From Quercus robur (taxonomy: Eukaryota > Streptophyta > Magnoliopsida > Fagales > Fagaceae): DNA of 64,000 nucleotides. The translations under genes and the position numbers were made by a program. Each line of letters starts with the position of its first letter. The first letter of the stretch is position 1. The DNA lies in the NCBI RefSeq assembly GCF_932294415.1, contig NC_065544.1, forward strand, positions 17,087,351 through 17,151,350. The letters run 5' to 3'. Below the pieces are notes generated by a model. It was not told the origin of the DNA, did no database searches, and worked only from the letters and a program-made list of their open reading frames with translations. This document shows positions 24,318 through 36,467 of this stretch, in pieces.

Positions 24318-27300
24318 TTACAATATAGTAGGACTTACCGATAACTTATACCAACGATCTGTCAAAATCGTAAGGGATTCTGCGATACTTATCCCACAAT
24401 CTTTGATGTTTTTAGGATTGCCTAGCAATGATTTGAATTCTTCGTTACTAGGAACACTTCCAAGTAAATTCTGCAAAGTCAATAGAAAATGATAAGACAA
24501 ATGCTAGATAGGTACACAAGGAAAGAGGACAGGTAGGAATAGAATTTTGATGGAAGCATACTCGTGTTTCTTTAGACTTTCCTCTTTTCTTTTCTTTTTC
24601 GAGTCTGGATTGTCCTCTAATAAGCTGCTATAGGCACTTTCAAACATTCCTTTCAGATCGCCATCAGCATTCAGGGCATACTTGTGTAGAAAAAGTGCTA
24701 TGAACTTTAAAAACCTGAAATATTTTACAGATTTTATTATTATGAGTGGTATATGAGCGTGTATAGGCAAAAAGCAATTTACCAATCATAGTTACCTCAT
24801 TAAAAAATTGATGCAATTTGCACAACTATTCTCCGCTAACTTTGTAGATGTGCTGCAGACGTTGTCATCTTTGAATATCCCCTCCAATTTTCTGTATTTG
24901 AATTGATCTTGTCGAAACTTTGATTCCACTGTCTGCAATATGGAAGAACACTAATACTCACTCTTCCAACGGTGAATGACAGGGTCAATTTTGTTTAGTG
25001 GAGTTCCACTGGTGGTTGACTGGATTGTTCATTTATATTCTGTCAATGACATTTTGCTAGAGCTGATCTAATTAATGTAGGATATGACAAAAATAACAGA
25101 TGAGTATGCTTCGTGGAAGGTTTTAAGTTTGATAGAAGAAGAAATTAATAGAAGACTTCTGGAATAATAAATAATAGGATGCATTTGGCATGATATGGTT
25201 TGATGCTTCTCATAGGGCCAAGGTGGACCAATCATATGCTAGATGAGAAATTGCCATGCAAAATGAGTTGGCCATATGAACAAGAACACCGTAAGACTTT
25301 TCAGTAAAGTGCATTCAGTGCAATTTGTCCGCATAACATCACATTATTGATTTTTGGCTTAAATCTAGACCCATAATTTGAGCTTCAATAGTCAATAGGA
25401 TGATCTTACAAGAATTTGGTCCTTGATCATGGTCACAAGACTTGAAATGGCTTCACTTTTATCAGCCTTCATACCTGTCATATAGATATAGATAAGAGTT
25501 TGAATCAATACAACCTCGATCTCAAGGAATTCATATGCCAAAATGCATAGATATAGATAGAGTCTACTTCTTGCTTTTACCATCTGTCATATAAGTTTAA
25601 AGTTCAAACACCCGGTGAAGGAAGATTAATGAAGCAAACCATAATAAACTCAATTCTGTTTGTTTTCTATAGTAACTTGTTACATAGCTCTGTTCATCTA
25701 ATTTTGTCATTTTCCTAGTAGGCCATTTTAGGTTAAAAACATTACTTAAATGTGATTGCATCTTTCCTCACTTCAAAGAGGATGTTTTACATGGCACACA
25801 CACATCACAAAGTATCACCAAGAGATGAACTACCATACCTATAAGGGAAAGAAATAATCTGCAAATTTTCAAGAAATGCTCTGTTGCCAAATCATCATTC
25901 TCCAAGATGCAAAGCTTCAAAGTAGCTCTCCGTTTGCTGAGTAGATCTCCTCCATACTTCTCACTAATATATTAATATACAATTATCAATTAATTAGTAA
26001 AAGAAAACAAATGCTTTTTATTAAAGAATATCTCATAACTCAATCTGATGGATTTAACACCTTATTAATTTTGTTCTTCCAACAGTGGGTACATTTATCT
26101 ATTTACTAGGAAGGTATTCTTCAAGAGACCATATATATTACAAAATACTTTTGATACACATAAATCTACAAATATTGAATCATGTTTTTTACAATTAATT
26201 ATGAGAAGACTTACTTGTGTTGATCCCAAACATCTATTCCCTCACAAATCATAAGTAAGAACAATCTCATCCACAAATCTGGGAAGAAATACTTCAACTT
26301 TTTCCCAACTTCCTCTTCAGTTCTCTGTAACAATATAAACAAATTGCAGTGCATAGTATTTATAAAGTGATAAACACACATAAAAAAATGATAAAAAAAT
26401 ATTTTTACTAAAAATAGTCTAAGTATAGATAATTCTTTTATGATTATTCCATTCTATTCTCTTATGAACTCCCAAATGAAGCCTTATTACAAAGGGTAAT
26501 AATCAACTAATATTCATTTAATAATAATAATAAAAATAAAAAAGATACATAGATATATAAGAGTACATACACATTGCCCATCATCATTAATGTGTACTAT
26601 GACATTCCGAGAGTAATAAATCTGGCTTGATGCAGTATTTGGGTATTTTCTGTACTCGTACACATTCTTATATTCTTGATATTTCTCAACTTTTGTTGCT
26701 ATGTAATTTACTTCACTCTTTGGGTCACCTTTGTCCACGTACACCACCTTATATTCTTGATCTTTCTTCTTGAGTCTTTTCGCTTTCTGAACTTCTTCAT
26801 CTCTATATTGATCATCATAGTTAGTTCTCCATTTTGACGATTTTTTCTCAGAATTTAGCAACCGAAGTAATGATACTGGTAATTGCAATCTCTCTTTAGA
26901 CGTCAACAATATCGGATGATTTCTCAAATGAATAAGCTTGGACCTTTAAAAAGTAAAAGGTAAAAATAATCAGAAAAAAAATTGGCTTAAACATTGAAAA
27001 CATATTTTTATGCACATGAGAAAAACTATTTGTTTCAACATAAAATATTTCCCTTCAAAAAAAGTTTTCAACAAAAATTTTATGAGAAAAATAAGTTATT
27101 TACTTATTTTCAAGTGGAAGAAGAGTTTTAATTAGTTGATTTTGTTTGGTTGAAATATCTAACAGCATGAAGATAAAAGATCACTATCTAAAAAAAATGC
27201 ATTACCATTTTCTAAGATTTTATTGGTGTTTTCAAGTAATCCTAAAAATGTTTTTGTTGACTATGATTTTCAGTCTATTAAATATTGAAAAATAAGAAAA

Positions 27301-29231
27301 CTATTTTCAAGAAAATACTTTATACAAAGCCAAACGAATTTGAATGTAAATGAGTACTTACATTGGCATTGTTTTCATATGAGAGTAGAAATCGATCAAC
27401 TCCTTATTGTTAGGATCATTTCCCAATAAGCCTTCTAATTAATAGATTTTGTAATTGACCCCTTAGCTTACTCACTCCAAGTTCATTTGAGATTCTCATC
27501 AATTTGGCACGTCCATTTACAATGGCAATGTCCTGAATCTTTAGTAGTTCTCCAGTACTATATGCTTGATTCACCAATTGATTAACAGCAGCCATAATGT
27601 CCCTTCAAATATGAAATTAAAAAAAAGTGATCAAATAAATCATTAGATCATATGATAATTTTACAAAGATCATGAAAATAAATTAAAAGCTATTTTCATA
27701 CCTTACAATAATCTTATACTTATCATCCAATTGATAACAAGACCAAATCCTAGTATTTTTCTTTTTAAATTGGTCTAACGTGGAATCTATTTTCTCCATC
27801 ACTAGCCAAACTTTGGGATTACTTATAACCATGAGGGGAGAAACAAATTCACCACTTCTAAGTCCTTGGAGAAGGCTTTTGCTCATTTGAGCTTTTTCAC
27901 TATTATCAAATCGAATAAATGATACACAAGCACCACTCAAGGAGCCATGACAAACGTCTCCACCAGAGTTTGAAATTTCGTACTCAAGTGCTGCTCTTCC
28001 TTTTTCCTGTAGTAAATAGAGAAGAATCCCAACTTTCAAGTTAAAATATAAAGCAAAGCAACAATTTAGAGAGATGTAGTGAATACAAGATAAGTTAATC
28101 AATTATCAATATGCATTTAAAGAATGATTTATTATGATTTTTTTAGATATGCATTTTGGTTTAATTAGTATGATTAGAAATATAGATCAATATGATGGAC
28201 AGTCATATAAAAGTGGTCTAAATTTGAGTTACAAACATGTACGCGCATTTCTAAAAAAAAACTTTACCAAGATGAAGAAAAAACTACTATTTCATTTCAG
28301 GATTTTGATGTATAGTAAGAATGAAAGTAAAATCACACACATGCATAAAATAATTGTAATTTAAGAATAAGAAAAAAGTGGGGGGACTGTGAAAATGTCA
28401 ACTATAAAATTTAAGATAATTCTCAAAGTTTCCAAAAAAACAAAGTTAGTATTTTTTTTAGTACTTTTGTAATTTATTTGTATATGCTAGCAGTTATTGA
28501 AGCATCAGTTACGTTAACTGTAATAGGAAAATCAAAATCAATCATATCAGCAGGTAGTTACAATATATGAAATCTACCTAAATAAATACTATAGAAAGTT
28601 TACTTTTATATATTTATGCACATATTTGTATGTTTTGTGTAATATTTGGATCCGGGATGTTTATACATATATGCTTGTGCGTATAAATTTTTTTTTTTGA
28701 GAAGATTCTGCATATAATTTGGATATGGGATTTTTCTTAAATCTTTCAATCTATTTTTTCTTTATGTGACAAATTGTATAGCTTAATTTTTTTTTTCCTT
28801 TTTGAGGATAATAGGATTTGAAACCATGTTCGTAAGACAACATATGTAATAGCTAGATTTGCTAAAGATGTAAACGATGTCCACGTATATAGCATGTATT
28901 TTTTATAAAGTCTATGGAAGGGTTTGGCTGATTGGAATTTCTCTATGATTTTAAACATGTATTTTAAGGGTTTTAACTTTTAATCGGTAACATTCTTCCA
29001 TGAATATAAATAAAAGGTTAAGAATAAAAAACTTTAAATATCGGTTTCTAAATATGATGGATTGTTTACAAACTTATGCTATAATTAAACACTGATCTAG
29101 TAAAAATTAAAAACTTTTCTCTTTTATGCAATAGATGTAATACATTAATTTCTTTACCGATATTGAGTATATACTTTAGACTTCTTTACACAGGTCTAGA
29201 AGAGTGGCTCTAGAAGACTAGACCTGTGCTT

Positions 29232-29262
<31 letters not shown>

Positions 29263-29652
29263 GTTTGTAATTAATGGAGCATAAAAATAAATCTTACCAC
29301 GTTGGGTTCTGTCAATGAGCTTTTTGGTAAACCTGTATGTCAAGAAAAAAAAAGAAAAAAAAGATTCAAGTTTTTACACCATAAAGCAAGAATAATTGAA
29401 AAGAAATAAAATAGTGATAGAAGCATGGAAGATGAGTCTGAGCTTACTGGAAAATCCGGCTGACAAAGTTATCGAACACTTCGGCAATGGTGGAAATTCA
29501 TTATTCTTATTTTCATCACTTTGTAGTCTCATGCTTGGGGTTGGAGAGCTTGAATTATTATTTTTTTTGAGAAATGGAGAGCTTGATGTAGAATCCTCTT
29601 TTTGGGAACTCGAAACATTTTTAAATAGTGAGACATATAATTGACCCCTCAT
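24318..29652 (-). CDS. Unidentified multi-exon host gene (about 624 aa)
   Basis: Twelve exons can be chained with consistent phases: 29652-29448, 29332-29298, 28006-27702, 27602-27476, 27402-27362, 26943-26571, 26324-26215, 25963-25839, 25474-25410, 24932-24796, 24714-24516, 24470-24318. All junctions are GT-AG and no stop occurs in the chosen frame. The product starts MRGQLYVSLFKNVSSSQK, has a Ser-rich N-terminus, a central segment (ALEYEISNSGGDVCHGSLSG), a charged stretch (KAKRLKKKDQEYKVVYVDK), Cys/Leu-rich helices (KLCILENDDLATEHFLKICR) and a basic patch near the C-terminus. I do not recognise a domain. The 73-base intron at 27475-27403 and the last donor are the weakest calls, and the true C-terminus may differ. 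It lies between the Ty3/gypsy fossil and the H-protein pseudogenes. Confidence 0.6.
29186..29262. repeat. Short inverted repeat followed by poly(A), in intron 2 of the unidentified gene
   Basis: ACACAGGTCTAG is followed after about 20 bases by CTAGACCTGTG and then a run of about 26 A residues. It could be a hairpin at the end of a retroposed fragment; too short to assign. Confidence 0.5.
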
Positions 29653-30336
29653 TTTGGGTGCTGCTTTGCATTTGTTTGAGAAGAGAGCCTGGAACTAGAA
29701 AGAATCATAGATGGGTTACTTTACAATAGGTGGGTTTTAGTCTTCGGACATTTTTATTTTGATAAACTTCCCCATGAACGTCGTTGCTAGCATGGTACCT
29801 TTTATTTTTTTAATATAAAAAAATCCTTTGGCTCTTACTTACAGTTGGACGTGGAGCCCATGTTTCTAATGTTGGACGTGGACAGTGGACCCCATGTTTG
29901 ATTCTGTTCTTAAAGGTTAAAACGACGGTATTTTGGTTTTTTTGTTTTTTTTTTTTTTCATTTCCGTGCTTATGTTTTATCAAGACTGAAGATTAACGAC
30001 GCCTTTCCTGTTCCAAATTTCCAATTTTTTTTTGCAACTTGTCAATGAATTTTATTTTTTATTTTTTATTTTCTTTGCGTGTTTAAGTCAAAAAGTGGTT
30101 AATATTACTGTTAGATGATTTTGTTTTTATTAGGGTTCCTGGGATTATTTTATTTCATTGACCGTTTACTTCAATCAGCTTTATTTATTTATTTTTATTT
30201 TTATTTTTTAGTATTACAGAACACACAACCGCCTCCAAAATTCTTCTCTCCTAACCCCACCAAGTATTTTATTATAAGAGAAACAAAAAATATTTGAGGT
30301 ATTGTGCATAACATCATCCATCAGCCATTCAAAATA
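29653..30336. other. Divergent intergenic region between the unidentified gene and the H-protein copy
   Basis: Should hold the promoter of the - strand gene and the start of a duplicated block: the tract at about 30115-30190 recurs near 33755-33825 and the CCCCACCAAGTATT tract near 30254 matches the upstream region of the intact H-protein gene. No gene of its own is seen. Confidence 0.55.
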
Positions 30337-30813
30337 GTAAGTTAGGAACGTTTTCAAAGAATTAAGGAAACTAACATCTCGAGTTTTAAAAACTCGAGAT
30401 TCATATTATAACTCGAGTCCAAAAGACTCGTTTTGGGAGTGTGAAATGCCACATAGATCTCGAGTCTTTAAAACTCGATTTCCATGCAAAAAAATTTCAC
30501 CTATAGTGGCGTTTTCCTGCAAAAATTTTATTAAAGTACAGGTTTGGGGGGTCCTATAGTGGCGTTTTTAAGCCATATAGTGACATTTTATAGACCTATA
30601 GCGGCGTTTTTACTCAATTAATGGAAATAGAGTGTTTAAAACTCGATTTTCAGCCTGATTTTTTTATTTATCCACTTACAAATCGAGACTTTAAAACTCG
30701 AGTTTTATCTTGGAACTCGAGTTTTAGACACTCGAGATGCTAGTTTTCAAAATTGTTTTGAAACTTGACAATTAACTAAATTTTTTAATATTTATTGTTA
30801 TTTAGAAAAAAAA
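30337..30813. mobile_element. Fold-back element with CTCGAG-rich stem, candidate 9-bp target duplication
   Basis: A 477-bp insertion within the duplicated 5' region of H-protein copy 2, flanked by TTCAAAATA on both sides (30328-30336 and 30814-30822). Inverted stems carry AACATCTCGAGTTTTAAAA-like and CTCGAGATGCTAG tracts. The middle holds three spaced copies of CTATAGYGGCGTTTT. The 9-bp duplication suggests a Mutator-like element; the termini are degenerate. Confidence 0.7.
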
Positions 30814-30928
30814 TTCAAAATATTTAGTGTTGCATGTTTCTGTTGACTCTTGAGGGAGAGAGAAACAGAAAAATACAGGTTTCTTTTTTCTTTTCTTTTG
30901 GTTCAGACTTCAAAGTTTTCATTCAAAC

Positions 30929-32909
30929 ATGGCTTCAGGATCTCTGTGTTCCACCGAGGCTCTGCTTCTGGTATTTATCGGACTTTGCTTTGATGGGTTG
31001 TTCTTTATTTGCCTTTTATATATAAATCAGAAAGACTCAGATGTGGATTTGGATCTTTCATTTATATTTTTGTATTAGTTGCTTGAAATGGTTGATCTAT
31101 GATTCTTTGATCAGGATATTGGTTTTTGAAATGGTTTTTTTTTTTTTTCGTGCGTCACTGGTATCATATTTATTTACCAAATTTTGATTTTTATTAGTGC
31201 TGAGGTCAGTGGGTTCTTGAATCTGGATATTCATATATCAATATATTGTCTCTCTGTGTGAGGTCAGTTCATGTTGTGCTGGAATTGTGATTAATGTTAG
31301 GCCAATTAGTACCATAGATCATCTAAACTCTTAAGAACCAGTGGGTTCTTTTCATTGTGATATTCTTATTATTGTGAATTCTACTCAGGTTGAACAGTCT
31401 GCTTACAATATAGTTCATCTCAATTCATCATTTGCACGCACGAGTGTTTGGATAAAGTTATGTAAAGACAATAGGCTGTTATTTTTTAAGTGTTCATACT
31501 CTGATTTCAAGGACCTCTCCATCTCAATTCAACTATTTACTTATATGAAAAAGCAGCTTATTTACTACTATTATTTATGATGCTCCAACAGTATGTGAGG
31601 GTGTCAAGAGTATTGTAAAAAAAAAAAATGTAAAAGGGTTTTGAATGCTTCTGCAAGCATAACAAGCAACATTCTTCATTTGTCAGTGCATTACTCAGCT
31701 CTCTCTCTCTCTCAATTTTTTTATTGGAGTTTTTTTTTCTCATAAAGTTCTCCAATCAAATTTCTAATCGATATATCCATATAGAATAGAGATAGTTCTC
31801 CCATATAAATGATAATCTAGTTCATTGATTTTGTAGCATTCTGCAATATCTTTTCATTTCTAGTTACAGATAGACGTGGCAAAACGGGGGGGTCGGGTCG
31901 GGTTCGGGTCGGGTCAATCGGGTTTGCGGGTCAAAACGGGTCATTTTTAAAACGGGTCAATCGGGTTGCGGGTCAAACGGGTCGCGGGTTGAGTCGGGGT
32001 CGTGAGTCGGGTCGAGTTGACCCATATTTTTCAAACAATTTTTTTTTTTTTTTTTGGAAATAGATGCAATCTGTCAATTGTTTATGAGTTCCTTAATTGT
32101 GATTAGATTCTCACTAGTGATATTGTTACCAATTACCACTAAACACTTGAATTGATACCCAAATTTGGTGCAACTCCTGTTCCAGCTTTCTAGAAACTAA
32201 TCTTGGTATAATTTTCAATCTATTTAAAGTAGGAAGAGAAAATAAAGGTAGCAAGTAAAAAATAACAAACTATAATAGAGTACATAACATATTAAGTAAA
32301 AAAGAATAAGTAAATATTTTATAAAAATTACACCTCAATCTAAATCTACTCAACATTGGTAAACGTGGCAAAACGTGCGGGTCGGGTTCGGGTTCGGGTC
32401 GGGTCAAAACGGGTCACGGGTCAAAACGGGTCATTTTTAAACGGGTCAATCGGGTTACGGGTCAAACGAGTTGCAGGTCAAACGGGTCGGGTCAAAACGG
32501 GTCTGACCCGTTTTGCCATGTCTAGTTACAGAATCACTTTATTTAATATTAATTTTGGGAATTGTTGATATCATGTCTTTGTTGGATTCTTTGAAAATTG
32601 ACCTACCTATTGTGCTTATACTTTTCTTCTGCATTATACGTGCAGTTGTGAAGGATCTTAAGTATCTTGACTCTCATGAGTGGATTAACGTTGAGGGGAA
32701 TTCTGATACTTTTGGCATAACCAACCATGCTCAGGATTATTTAAGTGATGTTGTCTATTAAATTACTAGAAATGGGGGCTCCTGTATCACAGGGCAGCAG
32801 CTTTGGTGTGGTTGAAAGTGTCAATACTACTAGATATTTTCATATTTATTGTCCCATTTTTTGGGAAGTGGTTGAAGTAAACTAAGAGCTCAATGACTTC
32901 CTGGGTCTG
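30929..32909 (+). pseudogene. Glycine cleavage H protein pseudogene (copy 2)
   Basis: Exon 1 (30929-30970) has lost 37 bases relative to the intact gene and is out of frame. Exon 2 (32646-32909) keeps [13 protein letters not shown] but contains stops after DVVYX, indels (264 versus 260 bases) and replaces the lipoyl-lysine codon with asparagine (ESVNTT). The intron 1 acceptor is intact. Exon 3 is missing: homology with intron 2 of the intact gene ends near 33.73 kb, where the next duplicated block begins. A non-autonomous hAT element sits in intron 1. Clearly dead. Confidence 0.93.
31871..32524. mobile_element. Non-autonomous hAT element in intron 1 of H-protein copy 2
   Basis: Perfect 8-bp duplication GTTACAGA (31863-31870 and 32525-32532). 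The ends are near-perfect inverted repeats TAGACGTGGCAAAACGGG and, read inward, TAGACATGGCAAAACGGG. Subterminal zones are dense with CGGGTCAAACGGGTC-type repeats. The intact gene has the empty site (TTCTAGATACAGAATC near 5082), so the insertion came after the duplication. Confidence 0.95.
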
Positions 32910-32954
32910 GTGAGTCTCCTTTTCTAATTTGAGTTTCAGTGCCTTATGTTATGT

Positions 32955-32956
<2 letters not shown>

Positions 32957-32988
<32 letters not shown>

Positions 32989-33028
32989 TGGGAGGGGGGG
33001 GGGGGGGGGGGGGGGGGGAAGGGGGGGG
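32957..33028. repeat. Long poly(T) followed by long poly(G) tract
   Basis: About 30 T residues, then GTGGGA, then about 24 consecutive G residues, AA, and another G run. The equivalent place in intron 2 of the other two copies lacks the G run (copy 3 has a T-rich stretch). Such runs are prone to sequencing error. Confidence 0.9.
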
Positions 33029-33956
33029 TGTCTGGATCCACAAGTAAATTTATAGAATGGAACTGGAGAGAAAAGATAACCATATTTTCTTTTTCATTGT
33101 TGACTGAAACTGAATGTCTCTATATTGCCAATCATCTAGAAGCTACACTAGAGTTTCAGTACATTGCCAACCAATCTGAACTTGCTTTTGCATTTGTTAA
33201 GTATGTGATTCCTGATGTTATGTTCGTTTATTTTACATGAGAATCCATGCACAAGTGCTCTTGAGCCTCTTTTTTTTCTTTCCCAATCAAAGTTTGTAGA
33301 GTCAGTCAACAAGCTTTACTTACCACATTAAGCTGACTCTCTCATCTTTTATTCTTTTGGAGGTTCTTCTTTTCTTCGCATGTGTTGAAACATTGAAACA
33401 AGGCCGCTTTCTGATAGCCTGTTATTTCCTTTCCTACGCCTCCTTGTCTCTCTCTCTCTCCAATCTAAGTAGCTCAATCCAACACCTATCTTTTTTTTAA
33501 TCTAAACCCTCCGCCTATCTATAGCCTTCCCATTAAGGGGAAGAGGTGCCACTGGGGTGCAAATGCTTGTGGCAGGTCAAACCAGCACTAGTTTTCTCCA
33601 TGCTTGTGCTAGGTACCACTGCCCCTAAAACAATAATAATGTTACAATTAAGTTTTCTGCCTTTCAATTCTAGTTTTCTCAATTGTTCCTGTGATAAATT
33701 ACTTGCAGTTAAAGGCATAATATTATGGGTTTTATTATGCAATTGGGTTCAGCTTGATGGTTTTGTATTAGGGTTTCTGGGGTTAATTTATTTCATTGCC
33801 TGTTTAGTTTAATTGGCTTTATTTTTTATGACTCTTTTTGATTTTGGGATTTTTGAATTTTAGGGTTTTATTGGAGGAATTGCGATTGCCATCATTAGGA
33901 GTGGATCTTAGCAAGCCTCTGTACGTTTGTGTTTCTGTGTACAAGGGCATTTCCGC

Positions 33957-34889
33957 GGCCAAAATGGCCAAATGGCCATAAAATTGTAAGTATATAGTTA
34001 GTAGACCCAGTTTGTAAACATTACAATTTACTAGCATCTCGAGTCTTAAAGACTCGATTTTCATGCTCTAATTACATCCTATGTGGCATATTTTTCCACG
34101 TGGACACATAGAAATCGAGTCTCTACCCCTATAAATAGGACCAACTCAGACCAAACACCAGAGCATCAGAGGAAAAACCCAGAGAAAAAAAAAAAAAAAA
34201 AAAGAAAACCAGAAAAAGAAAGAGAGAGAAGATCGAGATCGGAGACCAGGTGTGTGTGGCATGACCAGAAACTGACCAATGACCCAGGCTTGCGCGAGAC
34301 CCAGGCGGCCTGGGGCTCGCGCTGGCCAGGGGCTCGCGCTGGCCTGGGGCTCGCGCGAGCCTGGGTCGCGTGCGGCCTGGGGCTCGCGCGAGCCTGGGTC
34401 GCGTGCGGCCTGGGGCTCGCGCGAGCCTGGGTCGCGTGCGGCCTAAGGCTCGTGCGAGCCCCAGGCCGCGCGCGACGCTGGCCGGCGTGAGCCCCAGGCC
34501 GCGCTGGTGAGGTTCTCTCTTTCTCTCCCTCTGATCTGATCTGAGTAGCGGTGAGTTTCTCTTTCTCTCCCTCTGATCTGATCTGATCTGCGTAGCAGTG
34601 AAGTTTCTTAAATTTGTTTTGGGTATTTCGGCATGTACAGACTTAGAATTTTTTTAAAAAATTTTGGGTTAGAAATCGAGTCTTAGAGACTCGATTTCCA
34701 GGTGGACACCCACATGGAAAAAATGCCACATCAGAACTGATCCAAGCATACAAATCGAGCCTCAAAGACTCGATTTATAGTCCCAAAATCAAGTCTTTAA
34801 GACTCGAGATGCTAGTAAGTTATAATGTTTATAAACTGGGTCTACTAACTATATACTTACGATTTTATGGCCATTTGGCCATTTTGGCC
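33957..34889. mobile_element. MULE-type non-autonomous element with GC-rich 33-bp tandem repeats
   Basis: A 933-bp element with perfect 9-bp target duplication CATTTCCGC (33948-33956 and 34890-34898). The termini are inverted repeats of about 100 bases beginning GGCCAAAATGGCCAAATGGC. Inside, a G-box-like CCACGTGGACAC and a TATA-like CTATAAATAG (about 34098-34138) precede a very GC-rich zone (about 34280-34500) with roughly three copies of a 33-base unit containing CTCGCGCGAG. No transposase is present. It sits where exon 1 of H-protein copy 3 should be. Confidence 0.93.
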
Positions 34890-34984
34890 CATTTCCGCTT
34901 ATATCATCTATTCCATCAAATTGAGTGATATACTACCATCCTGCAATGCACCAACATCAACATTAACCCAATGCCATATCAATT

Positions 34985-36410
34985 AGAAAAGCTGAGATTT
35001 GGATTTGGATCTCTCATATATGTATTAGTTAGTTAAAATGGTTGATCTATGATTCTTTGATCAGAATATTTCGTCTTTGGAAATTGGGTTGGTTTGTTTT
35101 TGTCATTGGCATCATATTTACCATGTTTTTTTTTCAATTACTGCTGAGGTCAATGGGTTCTTGAATTTGGGCATTCATAAATCAATATACTCTGTGTATG
35201 TGAAAGCTATACTTTTTATAGTGTTGTCAGTTTCTTGTTGTGCTGGAATTGTGATTAATCTTAGGTCGATTATTCCTATAATTTTTTTTTTCTTTTTAAT
35301 GAAAAATGTGACCTAAGCCATTGTCTGTCACATATAATTTGTTGAAAATTCAAACCCAAGTGTGATAGTTTGGAGGTAGTTGCTGTCAGTATGGACAATG
35401 ATCTGTTGCTATAGTGGTGGAAAGTGTGGTGCATATTTTTTTAATTAAATCATATGAAATATAGGACGTGTGATATCTCAAATGTAATATGATTGTTGAA
35501 CACACTAATACCATGATTATTATTTGACTTATTGAACACGCTTCTTTGAGATTTAAATTTGTCATGGGACTACTTATCAAAAAAAAAAAAATGTCATGGG
35601 ACTAAGATACTAGTGGCTCATTTTTTAAGAGAATTTCTAAGAACAAAGAAGGAATTGTATAGATGTGAAAGGGTTTTAAATGCTTCTGAAGCTTAACACG
35701 CCAAATTCTTAATTTGTCAGTGCATTGCTCATCTCTCTCTCTCTCTCAATGCTTTTATTGGAGTTCTGATTTCTCATAGGAAGTTATCTGGTTAAATTTC
35801 TAATTGATATATCCATATGGAATAAAGATGGTTCTCCAATACAAATGATAATCTAGTTCATTGATTTTGTAGTATGCAGCAATATCTTTTCGTTTCTAGA
35901 TATAGAATCACTTAAGGGGAAGAAGCTTTACTATAGTGGAGTGGTGTTGTGTGTGTCGGTGTAGTGGAGAGGCAGTGGATCACTTGTTGGTTCACTACAA
36001 GGTTGCGTACCAATTGTGGAGTTTTGCTTTGAGATCTTTTTGTGTCTTTTGTTTTACCTGAGAGAGTGGTTGACCTTTTGTTTGGGTGGTGTAATTGGTT
36101 GGGGAAGTACTCCTCGGGTATTAGGAACTTGGTGCCATTATGCTTGATGTGAACAATCTGGAGGAACAAAACAGGCGTACGCTTGAGGATTTGGAGAGTA
36201 TGGGGGACAAGCTCATTGCCTCATTTATAGACACTTTGTTTGATTGGTCTCATGCTTAGGGATTCACATCTAGTGATTCCATTCCAATGTTTTTAGAGTC
36301 TCTTTCTTGATGTACATAGCTTCTGTTTTTTTGGCATAATTATTTTGGCTACTTTATGCTTTCTTTTTTTAAATAAAGTATTCTCGTCTATCAAAAAACT
36401 AAATGTTGAG
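34985..36410 (+). other. Decayed intron 1 of H-protein copy 3
   Basis: Sequence from GCTGAGATTTGGATTTGG onward follows intron 1 of the intact gene (from about 2872), including the ATTCTTTGATCAGAATATT tract. It is interrupted by a LINE fragment at about 35.9-36.4 kb. Confidence 0.75.
35912..36408 (+). mobile_element. 5'-truncated L1-type LINE fragment
   Basis: The + strand encodes the end of a plant L1 reverse transcriptase ORF (VDHLLVHYKVAYQLW, then RTLEDLESMGDKLIASF and LFDWSHA) with stops, followed by the 3' tail typical of these LINEs (AATAAAGTATTCTCGTCTATC then A6). It lies in intron 1 of H-protein copy 3 and is absent from the intact gene's intron. Confidence 0.85.
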
Positions 36411-36467
36411 ATGGGATCTTTATTGGTTTATTAGAAAATTGATCTGCTTTCTCCATGTTACATGTGG

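Noticed and set aside
27403-27475. Frameshift in the unidentified gene
   Set aside because: A 73-base GT-AG intron with a CTAAC-like branch site explains the change of frame and keeps phase on both sides, so a lesion is not needed.
34083-34490. 135-codon + strand frame with GLGLARAWVAC repeats
   Set aside because: It is a by-product of the 33-bp GC-rich tandem inside the MULE-like element; the repeat unit is divisible by three, which keeps any frame open.
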